This document shows, piece after piece, positions 45,281 through 55,370 of a DNA stretch of 64,000 nucleotides. Numbering within the stretch: position 1 is the first letter of the stretch; each line of letters starts with the position of its first letter. Below the pieces are notes generated by a model that ran no database searches, had not been told where the DNA came from, and saw only the letters and a list, made by a program, of their open reading frames with translations. A program made the position numbers and the translations under genes. This stretch comes from Paramagnetospirillum marisnigri. GTDB taxonomy: Bacteria; Pseudomonadota; Alphaproteobacteria; Rhodospirillales; Magnetospirillaceae. The stretch spans positions 1 through 64,000 of the forward strand of contig NZ_LWQT01000109.1 in the NCBI RefSeq assembly GCF_001650715.1. The letters are read 5' to 3'.

Positions 45281-46882
45281 TTGTCTTTCAAGCCCGCCGT
45301 GTTCATGGTTCTCGCCCTGGGTTTCACATCGGGCGCGACTCTTGCCGCCGAATCCTCCGTCGGCCCGTCACAGCGGCTGGACGCCGCCATTGCGGCGACG
45401 CCTTCCACCGAGCCAGCTTCCGATGCCAAGGCCCTTCGGGATTTCTATAAGTCCCGGGGCGGCCTACCGGTCTGGTCCGAGGCCCGCACCGCCGCCATGG
45501 TGGCCGAGATGCAGGCCGTCGCCACCGCCGAGGGTCTGAACCCCGCCACCTATGTTCCCGGTGCTGCGGACTCCGAGCTGCAGCGTGACCTGCTGGTCAG
45601 CGCCGCCCTGCTGCGATTCGGCCGGGACCTCGCCATTGGTGCGGTACAGCCGGATCGGGCCTTTGGCGGCTTCGGCCAGGACAGCCGCGGACAGTTCGAC
45701 GGTGCCCGTTTTTTGCGCGACCTCGCCGAAGGCAAGACGCTGCGCGACCTTGCCGCCTCGGCGGTGCCCCAGTTCATCGGTTATGCCCGGTTGAAACAGG
45801 CACTGGAACAGACCCGCGCCATTGCCCGCGCCGGGGGCTGGCCCCAGCTTCCCGATGGTCCCAAGCTGGTGCCCGGCGACAGCGACGACCGCATTCCCAC
45901 CTTGCGCAAGCGTCTGGTCATTTCCGGCGACCTGTCGCCGACCCTGGCTGACGGTCGCGAGTTCGACGCCGCCCTGGTCGATGCCGTGCGGCGGTTCCAG
46001 GGTCGCCACGGACTTGATCCCGACGGCACCGTCGGCGCCCGCACCTTCGCCAATCTCAATGTCACCGCCGAGGCCCGCATCCGCCAGATCGCCGCCAATC
46101 TGGAACGCTGGCGCTGGATGACCCGTCAACCGGGGCGGCACCATGTGGCGGTGAACATCCCGGCCGCCATGCTGGACGTGGTGGAGGACGGCGCGGTGGC
46201 CTTGAGCATGCGGGTCGTGGTGGGCGACGTGAAGCATCCGACACCGAGCATGAACACCAGCATGAGTTCCTTGGTGCTCAATCCGCCATGGTCGGTCCCC
46301 GCCAGCATCGCCAACAAGGAAATCCTGCCCAAGCTGCGGCGCGACCCCAACTATCTCGCCACCAGCAACCTCAAGATCATCGAATACCCGGAAGACAGCC
46401 CCGAGGCGGCGGGCGATGGCATCGACTGGAACGCCATCGGCAAGAAATTTCCCTACAGGCTGCGCCAGCCGCCGGGACCCGACAACGCGCTCGGCCGGTT
46501 GAAGTTCAACCTGAAGGATTCCGACGACATCTATATGCATGATACGCCCAATCGCAAGGCGTTCGCCCGCTCCTACCGCGCCCTGTCCCATGGCTGCGTC
46601 CGTCTGGAGCGGCCGGTGGATCTGGCGGAGCTGATGCTGGGCGACCACTGGAAAGGACGCCTTGACGCCGATATCGCCGCCAAGCGTTCGACCCGCACCA
46701 TGAAGCTGGAACGCACCGTTCCGGTCTATCTGATGTATCTGACCGCCTGGGTCGATGACGAGGGAACGCCTCACTTCCGCGACGACATCTATGGGCACGA
46801 CCGCCGCCTGTCGCCCGCGCTGGAACGGGCGCGCCAGCCGCTGTTGCGCACCGCCGCCAGGTCGGCCGACCGCAAACTTTAA
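45281..46882 (+). CDS. L,D-transpeptidase of the YcbB/LdtD type
   Basis: The exported protein of about 533 residues cross-links peptidoglycan between meso-diaminopimelate residues. It has a signal peptide, a peptidoglycan-binding-like helical domain (VRRFQGRHGL near residue 235) and a YkuD catalytic domain with YMHDTPNR and SHGCVR, catalytic Cys439. A TTG at 45281 is chosen because GAGGT lies five bases upstream and it gives a normal signal peptide; an ATG at 45305 is possible but has no ribosome site. The next gene is a YcbK homologue, the same pairing as ycbB-ycbK in E. coli. Confidence 0.85.
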   Translation: MSFKPAVFMVLALGFTSGATLAAESSVGPSQRLDAAIAATPSTEPASDAKALRDFYKSRGGLPVWSEARTAAMVAEMQAVATAEGLNPATYVPGAADSELQRDLLVSAALLRFGRDLAIGAVQPDRAFGGFGQDSRGQFDGARFLRDLAEGKTLRDLAASAVPQFIGYARLKQALEQTRAIARAGGWPQLPDGPKLVPGDSDDRIPTLRKRLVISGDLSPTLADGREFDAALVDAVRRFQGRHGLDPDGTVGARTFANLNVTAEARIRQIAANLERWRWMTRQPGRHHVAVNIPAAMLDVVEDGAVALSMRVVVGDVKHPTPSMNTSMSSLVLNPPWSVPASIANKEILPKLRRDPNYLATSNLKIIEYPEDSPEAAGDGIDWNAIGKKFPYRLRQPPGPDNALGRLKFNLKDSDDIYMHDTPNRKAFARSYRALSHGCVRLERPVDLAELMLGDHWKGRLDADIAAKRSTRTMKLERTVPVYLMYLTAWVDDEGTPHFRDDIYGHDRRLSPALERARQPLLRTAARSADRKL

Positions 46883-46984
46883 TCACCAACCACCCCCAAG
46901 GGGTAGTTGACTCCCGCCCTCTCCCCAATGGTAATAAGGTCCCGACCCGAGGGGGAGAGCCTCGGACACTAACAGGGAGGGGGC

Positions 46985-47533
46985 ATGATCCATACGGCCA
47001 AAAGCCGACGCGGCTTTCTGACCCTTGGTCTCGGCGCCGCCGCGACCCTTCTGGTCCCCGCCCAGGCGGAAGCCGCCGCACGCCGCCTGCCCGAGCGTTC
47101 GCTGCACCTCTACAACACCCATACCGGCGAGTCCTTGAAGACCGTCTATTGGGCCGAGGGGCAGTACCAGACCAAGACCATTGCCCAGATCAGCCGCTTC
47201 CTGCGCGACCATCGCAGCGGCCAGGTCCACCCCATCGACCCGCGCCTGCTCGACGTCATGGCCTCGGTGCAGCGCAAGGTGGGTGCCAAGGGCGCCATCC
47301 ACATCATCAGCGGCTACCGTTCGCCCTCGACCAACGCCATCCTGGCGTCCTACAGCGACGGCGTCGCCACCCACAGCCTGCACACTGTCGGCAAGGCGGT
47401 GGACATCCGACTGCCCGGCCACCAGACCCGCCATGTGGGCAAGGCCGCCAAGATTCTGAAGGCTGGCGGAGTCGGCATCTATCCCGACTCCGATTTCGTC
47501 CATATCGATACCGGCAAGTTCCGGACCTGGTAG
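46985..47533 (+). CDS. YcbK/DUF882-type M15-like peptidoglycan peptidase
   Basis: The 182-residue protein has a twin-arginine signal (KSRRGFLTLG) and a metallopeptidase M15-like domain with zinc ligands in SGYRSPSTN, HSLHTVGKAVDIR and FVHID. Homologues of this family (MepK) are murein endopeptidases for 3-3 cross-links, which fits its place after the L,D-transpeptidase. GGGAGG precedes the ATG. It ends 10 bases from the convergent gene. Confidence 0.85.
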   Translation: MIHTAKSRRGFLTLGLGAAATLLVPAQAEAAARRLPERSLHLYNTHTGESLKTVYWAEGQYQTKTIAQISRFLRDHRSGQVHPIDPRLLDVMASVQRKVGAKGAIHIISGYRSPSTNAILASYSDGVATHSLHTVGKAVDIRLPGHQTRHVGKAAKILKAGGVGIYPDSDFVHIDTGKFRTW

Positions 47534-47543
47534 GGGCTTGCCC

Positions 47544-48227
47544 CTACCCGCCCTTGCGGCTTTCCAACATGGGGCGAATGCCCTCGATGGCCTGCTCGAT
47601 ACGGTCGGCGGGCACCTTCTTCAAATCAAAGCCGAACCAGCCTTGGGGTAGTTCCAGCTTGCCCTGATCGACATTGCCGATCCTAAGATTGGACAAAGCC
47701 ATCTCCACCGGGGTGTCGTCGCCATCGGCCTTTTCCAGCACGCCGACCGCCTTGACCACGATGCCCTCGCGGCTGGTCCAGATTTCACCGGCAAATCCGC
47801 CCTTGGGACCATCGGCGCGGGCCTTCCAGCGGGTGGCCTTGACGCCCGCCATCGTCTCGTCGCGCATCTTGGTCTTGGTCACCCGCCAGGCGTCGAGCCC
47901 CCCCGCCAGCGATCCCGCGGCATGCAGCGACAGCCCCACATACCAGCGCCCGCCGGTGCTCATGACATAGGCGGCGTCGGAGTCGCGCAGCAGCAGCACC
48001 GCCTGGCCGCCGCCGCTGGTCGCGACCTCGCGCCGTTCCCGGCCCTTGGCGTGCCACACCTTGCCCTGATAGATGCCCTTGGGTCCGCTCAGGGTGAAGT
48101 CGGCGCTGTAGGGGGTGGCGGTGTCCAGCAGATCCAGCGCCGCCTCATCGGCCGTGGCGGCCGTGGCGATGCCAAGCCCCAGCACCAGGGTGAGAAGAAT
48201 TCCATGAAACCGTGCCATGATCACCAT
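47544..48227 (-). CDS. Exported LolA-like/DUF2092-type protein
   Basis: The 227-residue protein has a signal peptide (about 1-25, ending ATA) and a beta-rich domain reminiscent of the LolA/LolB lipoprotein-carrier fold, with repeated strands (YSADFTLSGPKGIYQGKVW, TRWKARADG). I think it is DUF2092/DUF4412-like but am not certain. ATG 48227 has AAGGA upstream; an alternative is 48218. It is divergent from the sensor kinase gene that follows. Confidence 0.6.
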   Translation of the reverse strand: MVIMARFHGILLTLVLGLGIATAATADEAALDLLDTATPYSADFTLSGPKGIYQGKVWHAKGRERREVATSGGGQAVLLLRDSDAAYVMSTGGRWYVGLSLHAAGSLAGGLDAWRVTKTKMRDETMAGVKATRWKARADGPKGGFAGEIWTSREGIVVKAVGVLEKADGDDTPVEMALSNLRIGNVDQGKLELPQGWFGFDLKKVPADRIEQAIEGIRPMLESRKGG

Positions 48228-48339
48228 TGCATCCTTGCGGGAAGGCGCGCCCGTACAAATATGGCGCGTAATAAATTTGGCGCCACCTTCGTCGCGCACT
48301 ATCATCGACATGGCAAGACCAAACCATCGGAGTCCCAGG

Positions 48340-50424
48340 ATGACCGGAGCCAAAGCCGACGACGATGCCCGCATGGTGGATCGTGCCGTCACCGTCCTGG
48401 CCCGATCCACCGAGGCCCTGGTGCGTGCCACCGATGAATTCACCCTGCTGGAGGAAATCTGCCGCATCGGCGTCGAGGTTGTCGGCTATCGCCTGGTATG
48501 GATCGGCTATGCCCGCCCCACCCCGGGCAAGCTGGTGATGCCCATGGCCAGCGCCGGAGCGGCGCGGGCCTATCTCGACCACATCACCATTTCCTGGGCC
48601 GATGACGAGTTCGGCTGCGGCCCCACCGGCATTTCCATCCGCACCGGCGAGCCCTGCATCATCACTGATACCGAGACCTCCGAGGTCTACCGCCCCTGGC
48701 GCGAGGCGGCCCGACGCTTCGGCTTCCGCTCCACCATCTCGCTGCCCATCGGCGACGGTGACGAGCGCATCGGCGCGCTGATGTTTTACGCCGACCAGCC
48801 CAATGCCTTCGACCCGGTGACCGTCCGCCTGCTGATGGGACTGGCGCGCAATCTGGCCCATGGCATCTCGGCCCTGCGCATGAAAGCGCTGCACGACCAG
48901 ACCGCCCGCGACCTGGCGGAGAGCGAGGAGCGCTATCGCTCCCTGATCGAAATGGCCCCCGATGCCATTCTCGTCCATTGCCACGGCACCATCGTCTTCG
49001 CCAACCCCGCGTCGTCCGAGGTATTCGGAGCCGGGCCCGACGTCTCGCTGGTGGGGCGTCCGTTGCTGGACATGGTCCACGAGGACTCGAAGACCATGGC
49101 GGTCTCGCGGATCGCCGAACCGCCGCCCGGAACCTATGTCGGGCAATACAAGCTCACCACCCTGGACGGACGGGTGTTCGAGGCGGAAATCACCGCCTGT
49201 TCCATCACCTTCCGAGGGGTTCCCGCCCGCCTCCTGACCATCCGCGACATCACCGAGCGGGCCCAGGTGCAAGAGCAACTGCTTCAAAACGCCAAACTCG
49301 CCACCTTGGGGGAAATGGCTGCGGGACTGGTGCACGAGTTGTCCCAGCCGCTCAACATCATCCGTCTGGCCGCCGAGGGCGCCCTGATGCTGATCGAGCG
49401 CGGCAAGGCCACTCCGGAATGGCAGGCGCAACAGTTCCAACTGGTGGCCGAACAGTCCGAGCGTGCCGCCGAGATCATCGACGACATCCGGATCTTCAGC
49501 CGCCGCGACACCACGCCCTTGCAGGTCTTCGACGCCATGCAGACGGTGGAATCCGCCGCCGAGGTTCTGTGCCGCCAGTTGAAACCGGACGGGATCAGCC
49601 TGGAGGTGGCGGCGGCAACGGCGCCGACACCGGTTCGCGGCCGCAGGGTCCAGTTGGAGCAGGTGGTGATGAACCTGCTCAACAACGCCCATCATGCCCT
49701 GCGCGATGGCAAGAACCACATGCCGCGCGATTGGCGCGGCCAGATCCGGATCGCCGCGGAACAAGACTTTGACCGGCTGCGCATCCTGATCAGCGACAAT
49801 GGCCCCGGCATCCCGGAAACCATCCGCCATCGGATTTTCGAGCCCTTCTTCACCACCAAGGACGCCGGACGCGGCACTGGCCTGGGCCTGTCGGTCAGCT
49901 ATAGCCTGATCGCCAGCATGGGTGGACGCCTGCAGAGCCTGGAATGTGCCAGTGGGGCAACCTTCGCCATCGACCTGCCGCTGGTGGCCAATGCGGGACC
50001 GTCCCAGATGACCTCGATGCCGCCTTGCGCCCCCATGCCCAGCGCATTGGGCAATGGCCATATCCTGGTGGTCGACGACGAGGCCGCCGCCGCCGATGCC
50101 CTCGCCCATTATCTTCGGGCCCTGGGATGCCGGATCAGCATCGCCGCCGCCGGGGATCAGGCCTGGGAGTTGTTCTGCAAGGACCCGGCCGATATTGTCA
50201 TCACCGATCTGCGCATGCCGGCCGGCAATGGCGAGGAACTGGTGGAAAAGCTCCGCGAATTTGATCCCCTGCTGCCCATCATCATCGTTACCGGCCATCT
50301 CGGTGCCACCGAACGACTGACCGACACCTTGCAGGATGATCGTTGCGCGGTGCTGAAGAAGCCTCTGGCCTTGGGAAATCTGGGCGAGCTGATCGCCCGC
50401 TTCCTCCAACCTCCGGGTGAATAG
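48340..50424 (+). CDS. Soluble hybrid histidine kinase (GAF-PAS-HisKA-ATPase-REC)
   Basis: The 694-residue cytoplasmic protein has an N-terminal GAF domain (about 20-185), a PAS domain (about 205-320), a HisKA domain with VHELSQPLN near 335, an ATPase with NNAHHAL, DNGPGIP and GTGLGLSVS, and a C-terminal receiver (about 575-690) with Asp in ITDLRMP. It has no TM segments, so it senses an internal signal such as a small molecule or redox state. ATG 48340 has GGAG seven bases upstream. The NarL-type regulator encoded 109 bases downstream is the likely phosphorelay target. Confidence 0.88.
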   Translation: MTGAKADDDARMVDRAVTVLARSTEALVRATDEFTLLEEICRIGVEVVGYRLVWIGYARPTPGKLVMPMASAGAARAYLDHITISWADDEFGCGPTGISIRTGEPCIITDTETSEVYRPWREAARRFGFRSTISLPIGDGDERIGALMFYADQPNAFDPVTVRLLMGLARNLAHGISALRMKALHDQTARDLAESEERYRSLIEMAPDAILVHCHGTIVFANPASSEVFGAGPDVSLVGRPLLDMVHEDSKTMAVSRIAEPPPGTYVGQYKLTTLDGRVFEAEITACSITFRGVPARLLTIRDITERAQVQEQLLQNAKLATLGEMAAGLVHELSQPLNIIRLAAEGALMLIERGKATPEWQAQQFQLVAEQSERAAEIIDDIRIFSRRDTTPLQVFDAMQTVESAAEVLCRQLKPDGISLEVAAATAPTPVRGRRVQLEQVVMNLLNNAHHALRDGKNHMPRDWRGQIRIAAEQDFDRLRILISDNGPGIPETIRHRIFEPFFTTKDAGRGTGLGLSVSYSLIASMGGRLQSLECASGATFAIDLPLVANAGPSQMTSMPPCAPMPSALGNGHILVVDDEAAAADALAHYLRALGCRISIAAAGDQAWELFCKDPADIVITDLRMPAGNGEELVEKLREFDPLLPIIIVTGHLGATERLTDTLQDDRCAVLKKPLALGNLGELIARFLQPPGE

Positions 50425-50533
50425 CTTTTTTCGCCAGGTTTTGCCTTGTTGCCATTGTTTGTTTCATTTTGCTTGTTTATACTTTCAGGTAGGTAACAAC
50501 AGCGCCAACGCCACAAGCCGGGAGTGGGGCTAT

Positions 50534-51202
50534 ATGCAAATTCTGGTGGCCGACGACCACAAGCTGGTCCGGGACGGCCTGAAGCCGTTCCTCCAAGAAC
50601 TTGATCCCGGGGCAGACATCCTGGACGCCGCCACATTGAGCGAGGCCTTGCAGGCCATTGAGGGCGCACCCAATCTCAGCCTGATCCTGCTCGACCTGAT
50701 GATGCCCGGGATGGACGGCCTGGACGGCTTGGTCCAGATCAAGGCCAAGGTCCCCAATATCCCCGTTGTGATCGTGTCGGGATATTCCACCCGCGACCAT
50801 GTGGTCGCCGCGGTGCAGTCCGGGGCCGCCGGTTTCATCCCCAAGACCGTCAGCGGCACCGCCATGGTCAATGCCCTGCGTCTGGTGCTGTCGGGCGAAA
50901 CCTATCTGCCGTCCAGTTCGTTCTTCGAAGACCCCGCCAACCAGGGCGCCCAGCCCATCGCCCCCAAGCCGGCGGCGGTGCCGCCGCCTTTCGACCGCCT
51001 GTCGCGGCGCGAGGGTGAAATCCTGGCCCAGTTGGTGGAAGGGCGAACCAACAAGGAAATCGCCATCGCGCTGAGCCTGCAGGAAATCACCATCAAGGTG
51101 CACCTGCGCAATGTCTATCGCAAGATCGGCGCCGCCAACCGCGCCCAGGCCGTGCGCATCGCATTGCAATCGGGTTGGATCATGCCGCCGGTGATCAACT
51201 AG
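50534..51202 (+). CDS. NarL/FixJ-family response regulator
   Basis: The 222-residue protein has a receiver domain (phosphoacceptor Asp in LLDLMMP near residue 57, Lys in IPKTVSG) and a LuxR-type HTH (about 155-215) with LSRREGEIL and the recognition helix TIKVHLRNVYRK. It is a DNA-binding transcription regulator. ATG 50534 is preceded by GGGAGTGG. It pairs with the hybrid kinase upstream. Its last eight bases overlap the convergent GGDEF gene. Confidence 0.88.
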   Translation: MQILVADDHKLVRDGLKPFLQELDPGADILDAATLSEALQAIEGAPNLSLILLDLMMPGMDGLDGLVQIKAKVPNIPVVIVSGYSTRDHVVAAVQSGAAGFIPKTVSGTAMVNALRLVLSGETYLPSSSFFEDPANQGAQPIAPKPAAVPPPFDRLSRREGEILAQLVEGRTNKEIAIALSLQEITIKVHLRNVYRKIGAANRAQAVRIALQSGWIMPPVIN

Positions 51203-51929
51203 TTATCCCGCGCCGCGCCCGGTCGGCGGCGGCCAGCGCCGCCTCGGCGCTCTCGCCCGCCACCAGGATGTGGTAGCCCGCGAACATGGCGAAGCTGTGG
51301 GTCTGGGCCAACCAGACGAAGGGCTGGGCGTTGATGCGGGCCATGACGTCGCGCACCTTTTCCCGCGCCGAGACCAGATCGGTGGCGGTCAGGACAAGGG
51401 CGAAGTCGGTTCCCCCCAACAGCCCCACCAGATCACTGCCCCGGAGCGACCCAACCAGATGGGCCGCGATATGGCGCAGGGCGGCATCGCCCGCCGCCAC
51501 GCCCTCCACCTGGCGGATATGCTCGATCCCGGCCACGTGCAGGACCACCAGGACGCCGTCGCCGCCACCCGTGACCAGCAACGCCTCCAACGCCCGCATC
51601 AATCCCCGCCGATTGAGGGTGGCAACCACCGAGTCGCGTTCCGCCAAGCCTTCCAGAAAGGCCTGGCGCCTCTGATACTGGCCATCGAGCCAGCGCAGCC
51701 GGTCCATCTCGGACAGCAGGCGGGTAACCGCAGCCATCACCTGGGGCGTGACGGCGGAGTCGGGCAGGCCCAGGATCGAGGCCACATCCGCCACCGAATG
51801 TTCCACCTGGGGCGGCTCGTATTTGGGATAGGGCGACTGATGGGGAGAATGATGCAGATCCTGGTCGCGCACGTACTCGTTGACGTGACCGACGGAAAAG
51901 ACCGGATCGCTGCGGAACTGATTGGCCAT
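51195..51929 (-). CDS. GGDEF-domain protein with degenerate active site
   Basis: The 244-residue cytoplasmic protein has an unassigned N-terminal half and a C-terminal diguanylate-cyclase-like domain (about 95-240). RDSVVATLNRRG is the typical domain start, but the signature loop is GGTDF instead of GG(D/E)EF, so cyclase activity is unlikely. A GTP- or c-di-GMP-binding or scaffold role is more likely. It carries no I-site of the RxxD type that I can see before the loop. Confidence 0.75.
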   Translation of the reverse strand: MANQFRSDPVFSVGHVNEYVRDQDLHHSPHQSPYPKYEPPQVEHSVADVASILGLPDSAVTPQVMAAVTRLLSEMDRLRWLDGQYQRRQAFLEGLAERDSVVATLNRRGLMRALEALLVTGGGDGVLVVLHVAGIEHIRQVEGVAAGDAALRHIAAHLVGSLRGSDLVGLLGGTDFALVLTATDLVSAREKVRDVMARINAQPFVWLAQTHSFAMFAGYHILVAGESAEAALAAADRARRGITS

Positions 51930-52067
51930 TTCTCACCCAGCGCGAACGATCCGAGAGTACCATGTTCATCGCATCATGTCCGGTATTTCGGCATTACGTC
52001 CTTGCGTCGGCCCTCGCGATCCCTATAATTCCGCCCTTTCTTCAACCCCTACCGTGAGGCGAGCCCC

Positions 52068-52589
52068 ATGGTCAGTGCTTCGGGGCCCCAGGTCGGCATC
52101 ATCATGGGCAGCCAGTCCGACTGGGAAACCATGCGTCATGCCGCCGCAACCCTGGCCGAATTGGGCATCGCCTTCGAGACCCGGGTGGTCTCGGCGCACC
52201 GCACGCCCAAGCGCCTGTACGACTACGCCGCCCAGGCCAAGCCGCGCGGCCTCAAGGTGGTGATCGCGGGCGCCGGTGGCGCCGCCCATCTGCCCGGCAT
52301 GACCGCCGCCATGACGCCTTTGCCGGTGTTCGGAGTGCCGGTGGAAAGCAAGACGCTGAAGGGCCAGGACTCGCTGCTGTCCATCGTCCAGATGCCCGGC
52401 GGCATTCCCGTGGGAACCCTGGCCATCGGCAAGGCGGGGGCCATCAATGCCGCGCTGCTGGCCGGTGCGGTTCTCGCCCTGATGGATCCCAAGGTCGAGG
52501 CGGCTCTGGAGGCCTGGCGCACCCGTCAGACCGATGGCGTGGCCGTGGCACCGGTGGACTCCGACAATCCCGATCTGATCCGCCCGTGA
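52068..52589 (+). CDS. purE: N5-carboxyaminoimidazole ribonucleotide mutase
   Basis: The 173-residue enzyme converts N5-CAIR to CAIR in purine synthesis. It has the class I signatures: [13 protein letters not shown] near residue 10, VSAHRTP near 43, [12 protein letters not shown] near 68 and [10 protein letters not shown]. The small size and the adjacent purK fit the two-enzyme bacterial route. It overlaps purK by four bases. Confidence 0.95.
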   Translation: MVSASGPQVGIIMGSQSDWETMRHAAATLAELGIAFETRVVSAHRTPKRLYDYAAQAKPRGLKVVIAGAGGAAHLPGMTAAMTPLPVFGVPVESKTLKGQDSLLSIVQMPGGIPVGTLAIGKAGAINAALLAGAVLALMDPKVEAALEAWRTRQTDGVAVAPVDSDNPDLIRP

Positions 52590-53698
52590 GCGCGCCCGAA
52601 TCCGATACCCGGCCACTGCCCCCCGGCAGCACCATCGGCATTATCGGCGGAGGCCAGTTGGGCCGCATGGCCGCCCTGGCCGCCGGTCGACTGGGGTATC
52701 TGGTGCATGTCTTCACCCCCGAGGTCGACAGCCCCACCGCCCAGGTCTCGGCGGCGGCCACCGTGGCGGACTATTCCGACCAGACCGCCATCGAGGCCTT
52801 TGCCCGGTCGGTGGACGTGGTGACCTTCGAATTCGAGAACATCCCGGCCGAAAGCGTGCGCCGCATGGCCTCGCTGGTACCGGTGCGCCCGTGCTGGAGC
52901 GTGCTGGAAGTGGCCCAGGACCGTATCAGCGAGAAAAAATTCTTCAACTCCATCGGCATCGAGACCGCGCCCTGGCGCGAGGTCGCCAACCTGGAGCAGC
53001 TGGAACAGGCCATCGCCGAACTGGGCCGCCCCTCGGTGCTGAAGACCGCCCGGCTGGGCTATGACGGCAAGGGCCAGGTCAAGATCATGCCCGACACCGA
53101 TCCGGCCCAGGCCTGGGCCGAACTGGGAACCGGGCTCGGCGAGATCGGCATGGGCGTGCTGGAAGGCTTCATCGACTTCGAGGGCGAGATTTCCGTCATC
53201 GTCGCCCGTGGCGTCGATGGTGCCTGGGCCGCTTTCGACCCGGTATGGAACGTCCATACCAACCATATCCTCGACACCACCACCGCCCCGGCTCCCATTT
53301 CCAGGGAAATGGCCGATCAGGCCATGGATATCGCCCACCGCGCCGCCGAATCCCTGGGCGTGGTCGGTTTGCTGGCGGTGGAGATGTTCGTGACCAGCAC
53401 CGGCCTGCTGGCCAACGAGATGGCCCCCCGGCCCCACAATTCCGGCCACTGGACCATGGATGCCTGCGTCACCGACCAGTTCGAGCAGTTCGTCCGCGCC
53501 GTCTGCGGCCTGCCGCTGGGCTCGCCCGAGCGCCATTCCGACGCGGTGATGAAGAACCTGATCGGTAACGACGTGGATCAGTGGCTGGACATCCTGCGCG
53601 ACCCCCGCGCCAAGCTGCATCTCTACGGCAAGGCCGAAGCGCGAAACGGCCGCAAGATGGGACACGTCAACCGGATCGGGCCTCGTTCGACGCCTTGA
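52586..53698 (+). CDS. purK: N5-carboxyaminoimidazole ribonucleotide synthase
   Basis: The 370-residue ATP-grasp enzyme makes N5-CAIR from AIR, bicarbonate and ATP. Marks are [12 protein letters not shown] near residue 17, the ATP-grasp loop [12 protein letters not shown] and [15 protein letters not shown] start at 52586 overlaps the purE stop, typical for coupled purEK. Confidence 0.95.
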   Translation: MSAPESDTRPLPPGSTIGIIGGGQLGRMAALAAGRLGYLVHVFTPEVDSPTAQVSAAATVADYSDQTAIEAFARSVDVVTFEFENIPAESVRRMASLVPVRPCWSVLEVAQDRISEKKFFNSIGIETAPWREVANLEQLEQAIAELGRPSVLKTARLGYDGKGQVKIMPDTDPAQAWAELGTGLGEIGMGVLEGFIDFEGEISVIVARGVDGAWAAFDPVWNVHTNHILDTTTAPAPISREMADQAMDIAHRAAESLGVVGLLAVEMFVTSTGLLANEMAPRPHNSGHWTMDACVTDQFEQFVRAVCGLPLGSPERHSDAVMKNLIGNDVDQWLDILRDPRAKLHLYGKAEARNGRKMGHVNRIGPRSTP

Positions 53699-53809
53699 AA
53701 ACGCTCCAGACGTGACGATTTCGTCATGGCTGCATTTCGACGTTGACGCCCTACCCCTTATTGCCGGATTTTTGCTGGCGGTTTTCATTCCTGTGTCCGG
53801 GGAGCCCCT

Positions 53810-54421
53810 TTGGAAGATCTCGTCATCCACGTCCTGAAGGAATACGGCTTCCTGCTTTATCCATTCATCACCGCCTGGACCTTCGTCGAAGGCGAGACCG
53901 TGGTGATCGTGACCGGAGTGCTGGCGTCCGAGGGCCGCTTCAACATCAGCGTCGAGCTTCTGGCGCTGTCCGCCCTGACCGGCAGCTTTTTCGGCGACCA
54001 GCTCTACTACTATATCGGCCGGAAATACGGCACGCCGCTGCTGACCCGCTGGCCCAAGCTGACCACCCGGGTCGATTGGGCCTTCCAGGCGGTCAATCGC
54101 AGCCCGGTGCTGTTCATCCTGTCGTTTCGCTGGATTTATGGGGTGCGCAATTTCGCCCCCTTCATCGTCGGCATCGCGGGCGTGCCCCGGGTCAAGTATC
54201 TGGTCCTGAATTTCATCGCCGCCACCATCTGGGCCCACTGCTTCGCCTGGGGCGGATATTTGATCGGACGCAAGCTGGAGGAATGGCTGGGCGAGAGCAA
54301 ATGGTTCGTGCTGGGCGGCTTCATCGTCCTGATGATCGCCTTCGGCGTGTTCGGGGCCTTGCGCGGCAAAGCCAAGACACCCGCCGCCACCGTTGCTCCA
54401 GAAGCTCCCCCAACGGAATGA
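53810..54421 (+). CDS. DedA-family membrane protein
   Basis: The 203-residue inner-membrane protein has about five hydrophobic segments and the DedA/SNARE-associated motifs: E-G-E-T near residue 28, GDQLYYYIGR near 62 and FRWIYGVRNFAP near 107. DedA proteins take part in lipid transport across the membrane and envelope stability. The start is a TTG preceded by GGGGAG. The frame overlapping it at 53743 is a shadow. It is followed seven bases later by a cNMP-binding protein gene. Confidence 0.88.
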   Translation: MEDLVIHVLKEYGFLLYPFITAWTFVEGETVVIVTGVLASEGRFNISVELLALSALTGSFFGDQLYYYIGRKYGTPLLTRWPKLTTRVDWAFQAVNRSPVLFILSFRWIYGVRNFAPFIVGIAGVPRVKYLVLNFIAATIWAHCFAWGGYLIGRKLEEWLGESKWFVLGGFIVLMIAFGVFGALRGKAKTPAATVAPEAPPTE

Positions 54422-54428
54422 GGCGGTC

Positions 54429-55094
54429 ATGAACAAATCCGTGCCGCCCACCCCGCCGCCAGCCGCCGCTCCCGAGCCCGACGCCAAGCTGGAAAAGCTG
54501 AACGTCACCACTGGAACGATTTTGTTCCGCCAGGGCGAGGAAGGCGACGCCGCCTATATCCTGGAAAAGGGCAAGATCGTCATTTACCAGCAGGTGGAAA
54601 GCCAGCGGGTTGAGTTGGACTCCATCAAGCCAGGGGAAATCTTTGGCGAAATGGCGGTGATCGACCGCTCCGAGCGCATGGCCACCGCCGTCGCCGCCAT
54701 GGACAGCGTCATCACCCGCATCCCCGAACCGCTGTTCGCCCGCAAGCTGGCCGCCACCGATAAATTCGTCCGCGCCCTGGTCAGCATGTTCATCAAGAAC
54801 ATCCGCAGCTCGCATCGCATCTTCGTCCGCCGCCCCCGCAGCTTCCGCGACAATGTGAAGCTGATCCGCCATTTCTCCTTCAACATCAAGCGCTACGCCA
54901 ACCTCATGGAGGATCGCGTCATCGCCGAGGAGATGCTGGCCACCCTGGCCAGGCTGGAGAAGGTGGTGGGGGAACTGGCCGAGATCGGCCACCGTGCCAA
55001 GGACAAGCGCCACGACCATATCATCGAGGATGGCGAGGCCGGCGACATGGACCTGAAGGCCGCCATCAGCACCGAGGGACGGCGCCAGTTGTAG
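54429..55094 (+). CDS. Stand-alone cyclic-nucleotide-binding protein
   Basis: The 221-residue cytoplasmic protein has an N-terminal cNMP-binding domain (about 15-125) with the phosphate-binding cassette GEIFGEMAVI followed by RSERMATAV. The C-terminal half is helical and has no HTH or other output domain, so it does not bind DNA like CRP. It may bind cAMP and act on a partner. It is seven bases after the DedA gene, likely the same transcript. ATG 54429 is chosen; the longer frame from 54393 overlaps dedA. Confidence 0.8.
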   Translation: MNKSVPPTPPPAAAPEPDAKLEKLNVTTGTILFRQGEEGDAAYILEKGKIVIYQQVESQRVELDSIKPGEIFGEMAVIDRSERMATAVAAMDSVITRIPEPLFARKLAATDKFVRALVSMFIKNIRSSHRIFVRRPRSFRDNVKLIRHFSFNIKRYANLMEDRVIAEEMLATLARLEKVVGELAEIGHRAKDKRHDHIIEDGEAGDMDLKAAISTEGRRQL

Positions 55095-55113
55095 TGCCTG
55101 CCCTCGCCCCCCT

Positions 55114-55365
55114 CTAACGGGCGGGCAGTTCCTCGACAGTGACCGAGCTGCGGGCTGGCTGCGGCGCCCGGACCGGCGGCGGCGGTTCCTCCTCGGCCCG
55201 GCTGTCGGTCGCCGCGGGCCGCGACGGCTCCGCCGTGGAAGCCTTGCCACCGCCGTCACGCTGGCTCTTTTCGACTTCCTTGATGGTGTGGGCCACCAGA
55301 TCGGGCACGCCGCAGCCTCCCAGCCCCAGGGCCAGCACCATCGCCAGGACGCAGCGCCAGCCCAT
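55114..55365 (-). CDS. Small lipoprotein
   Basis: The 83-residue product has a lipoprotein signal peptide with lipobox LGGC (Cys near 18) and a hydrophilic, Pro/Ser/Ala-rich tail of low complexity. No domain is recognised. It lies five bases after the cyclophilin-like gene on the same strand, so both share transcription. Confidence 0.6.
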   Translation of the reverse strand: MGWRCVLAMVLALGLGGCGVPDLVAHTIKEVEKSQRDGGGKASTAEPSRPAATDSRAEEEPPPPVRAPQPARSSVTVEELPAR

Positions 55366-55370
55366 ATGCG

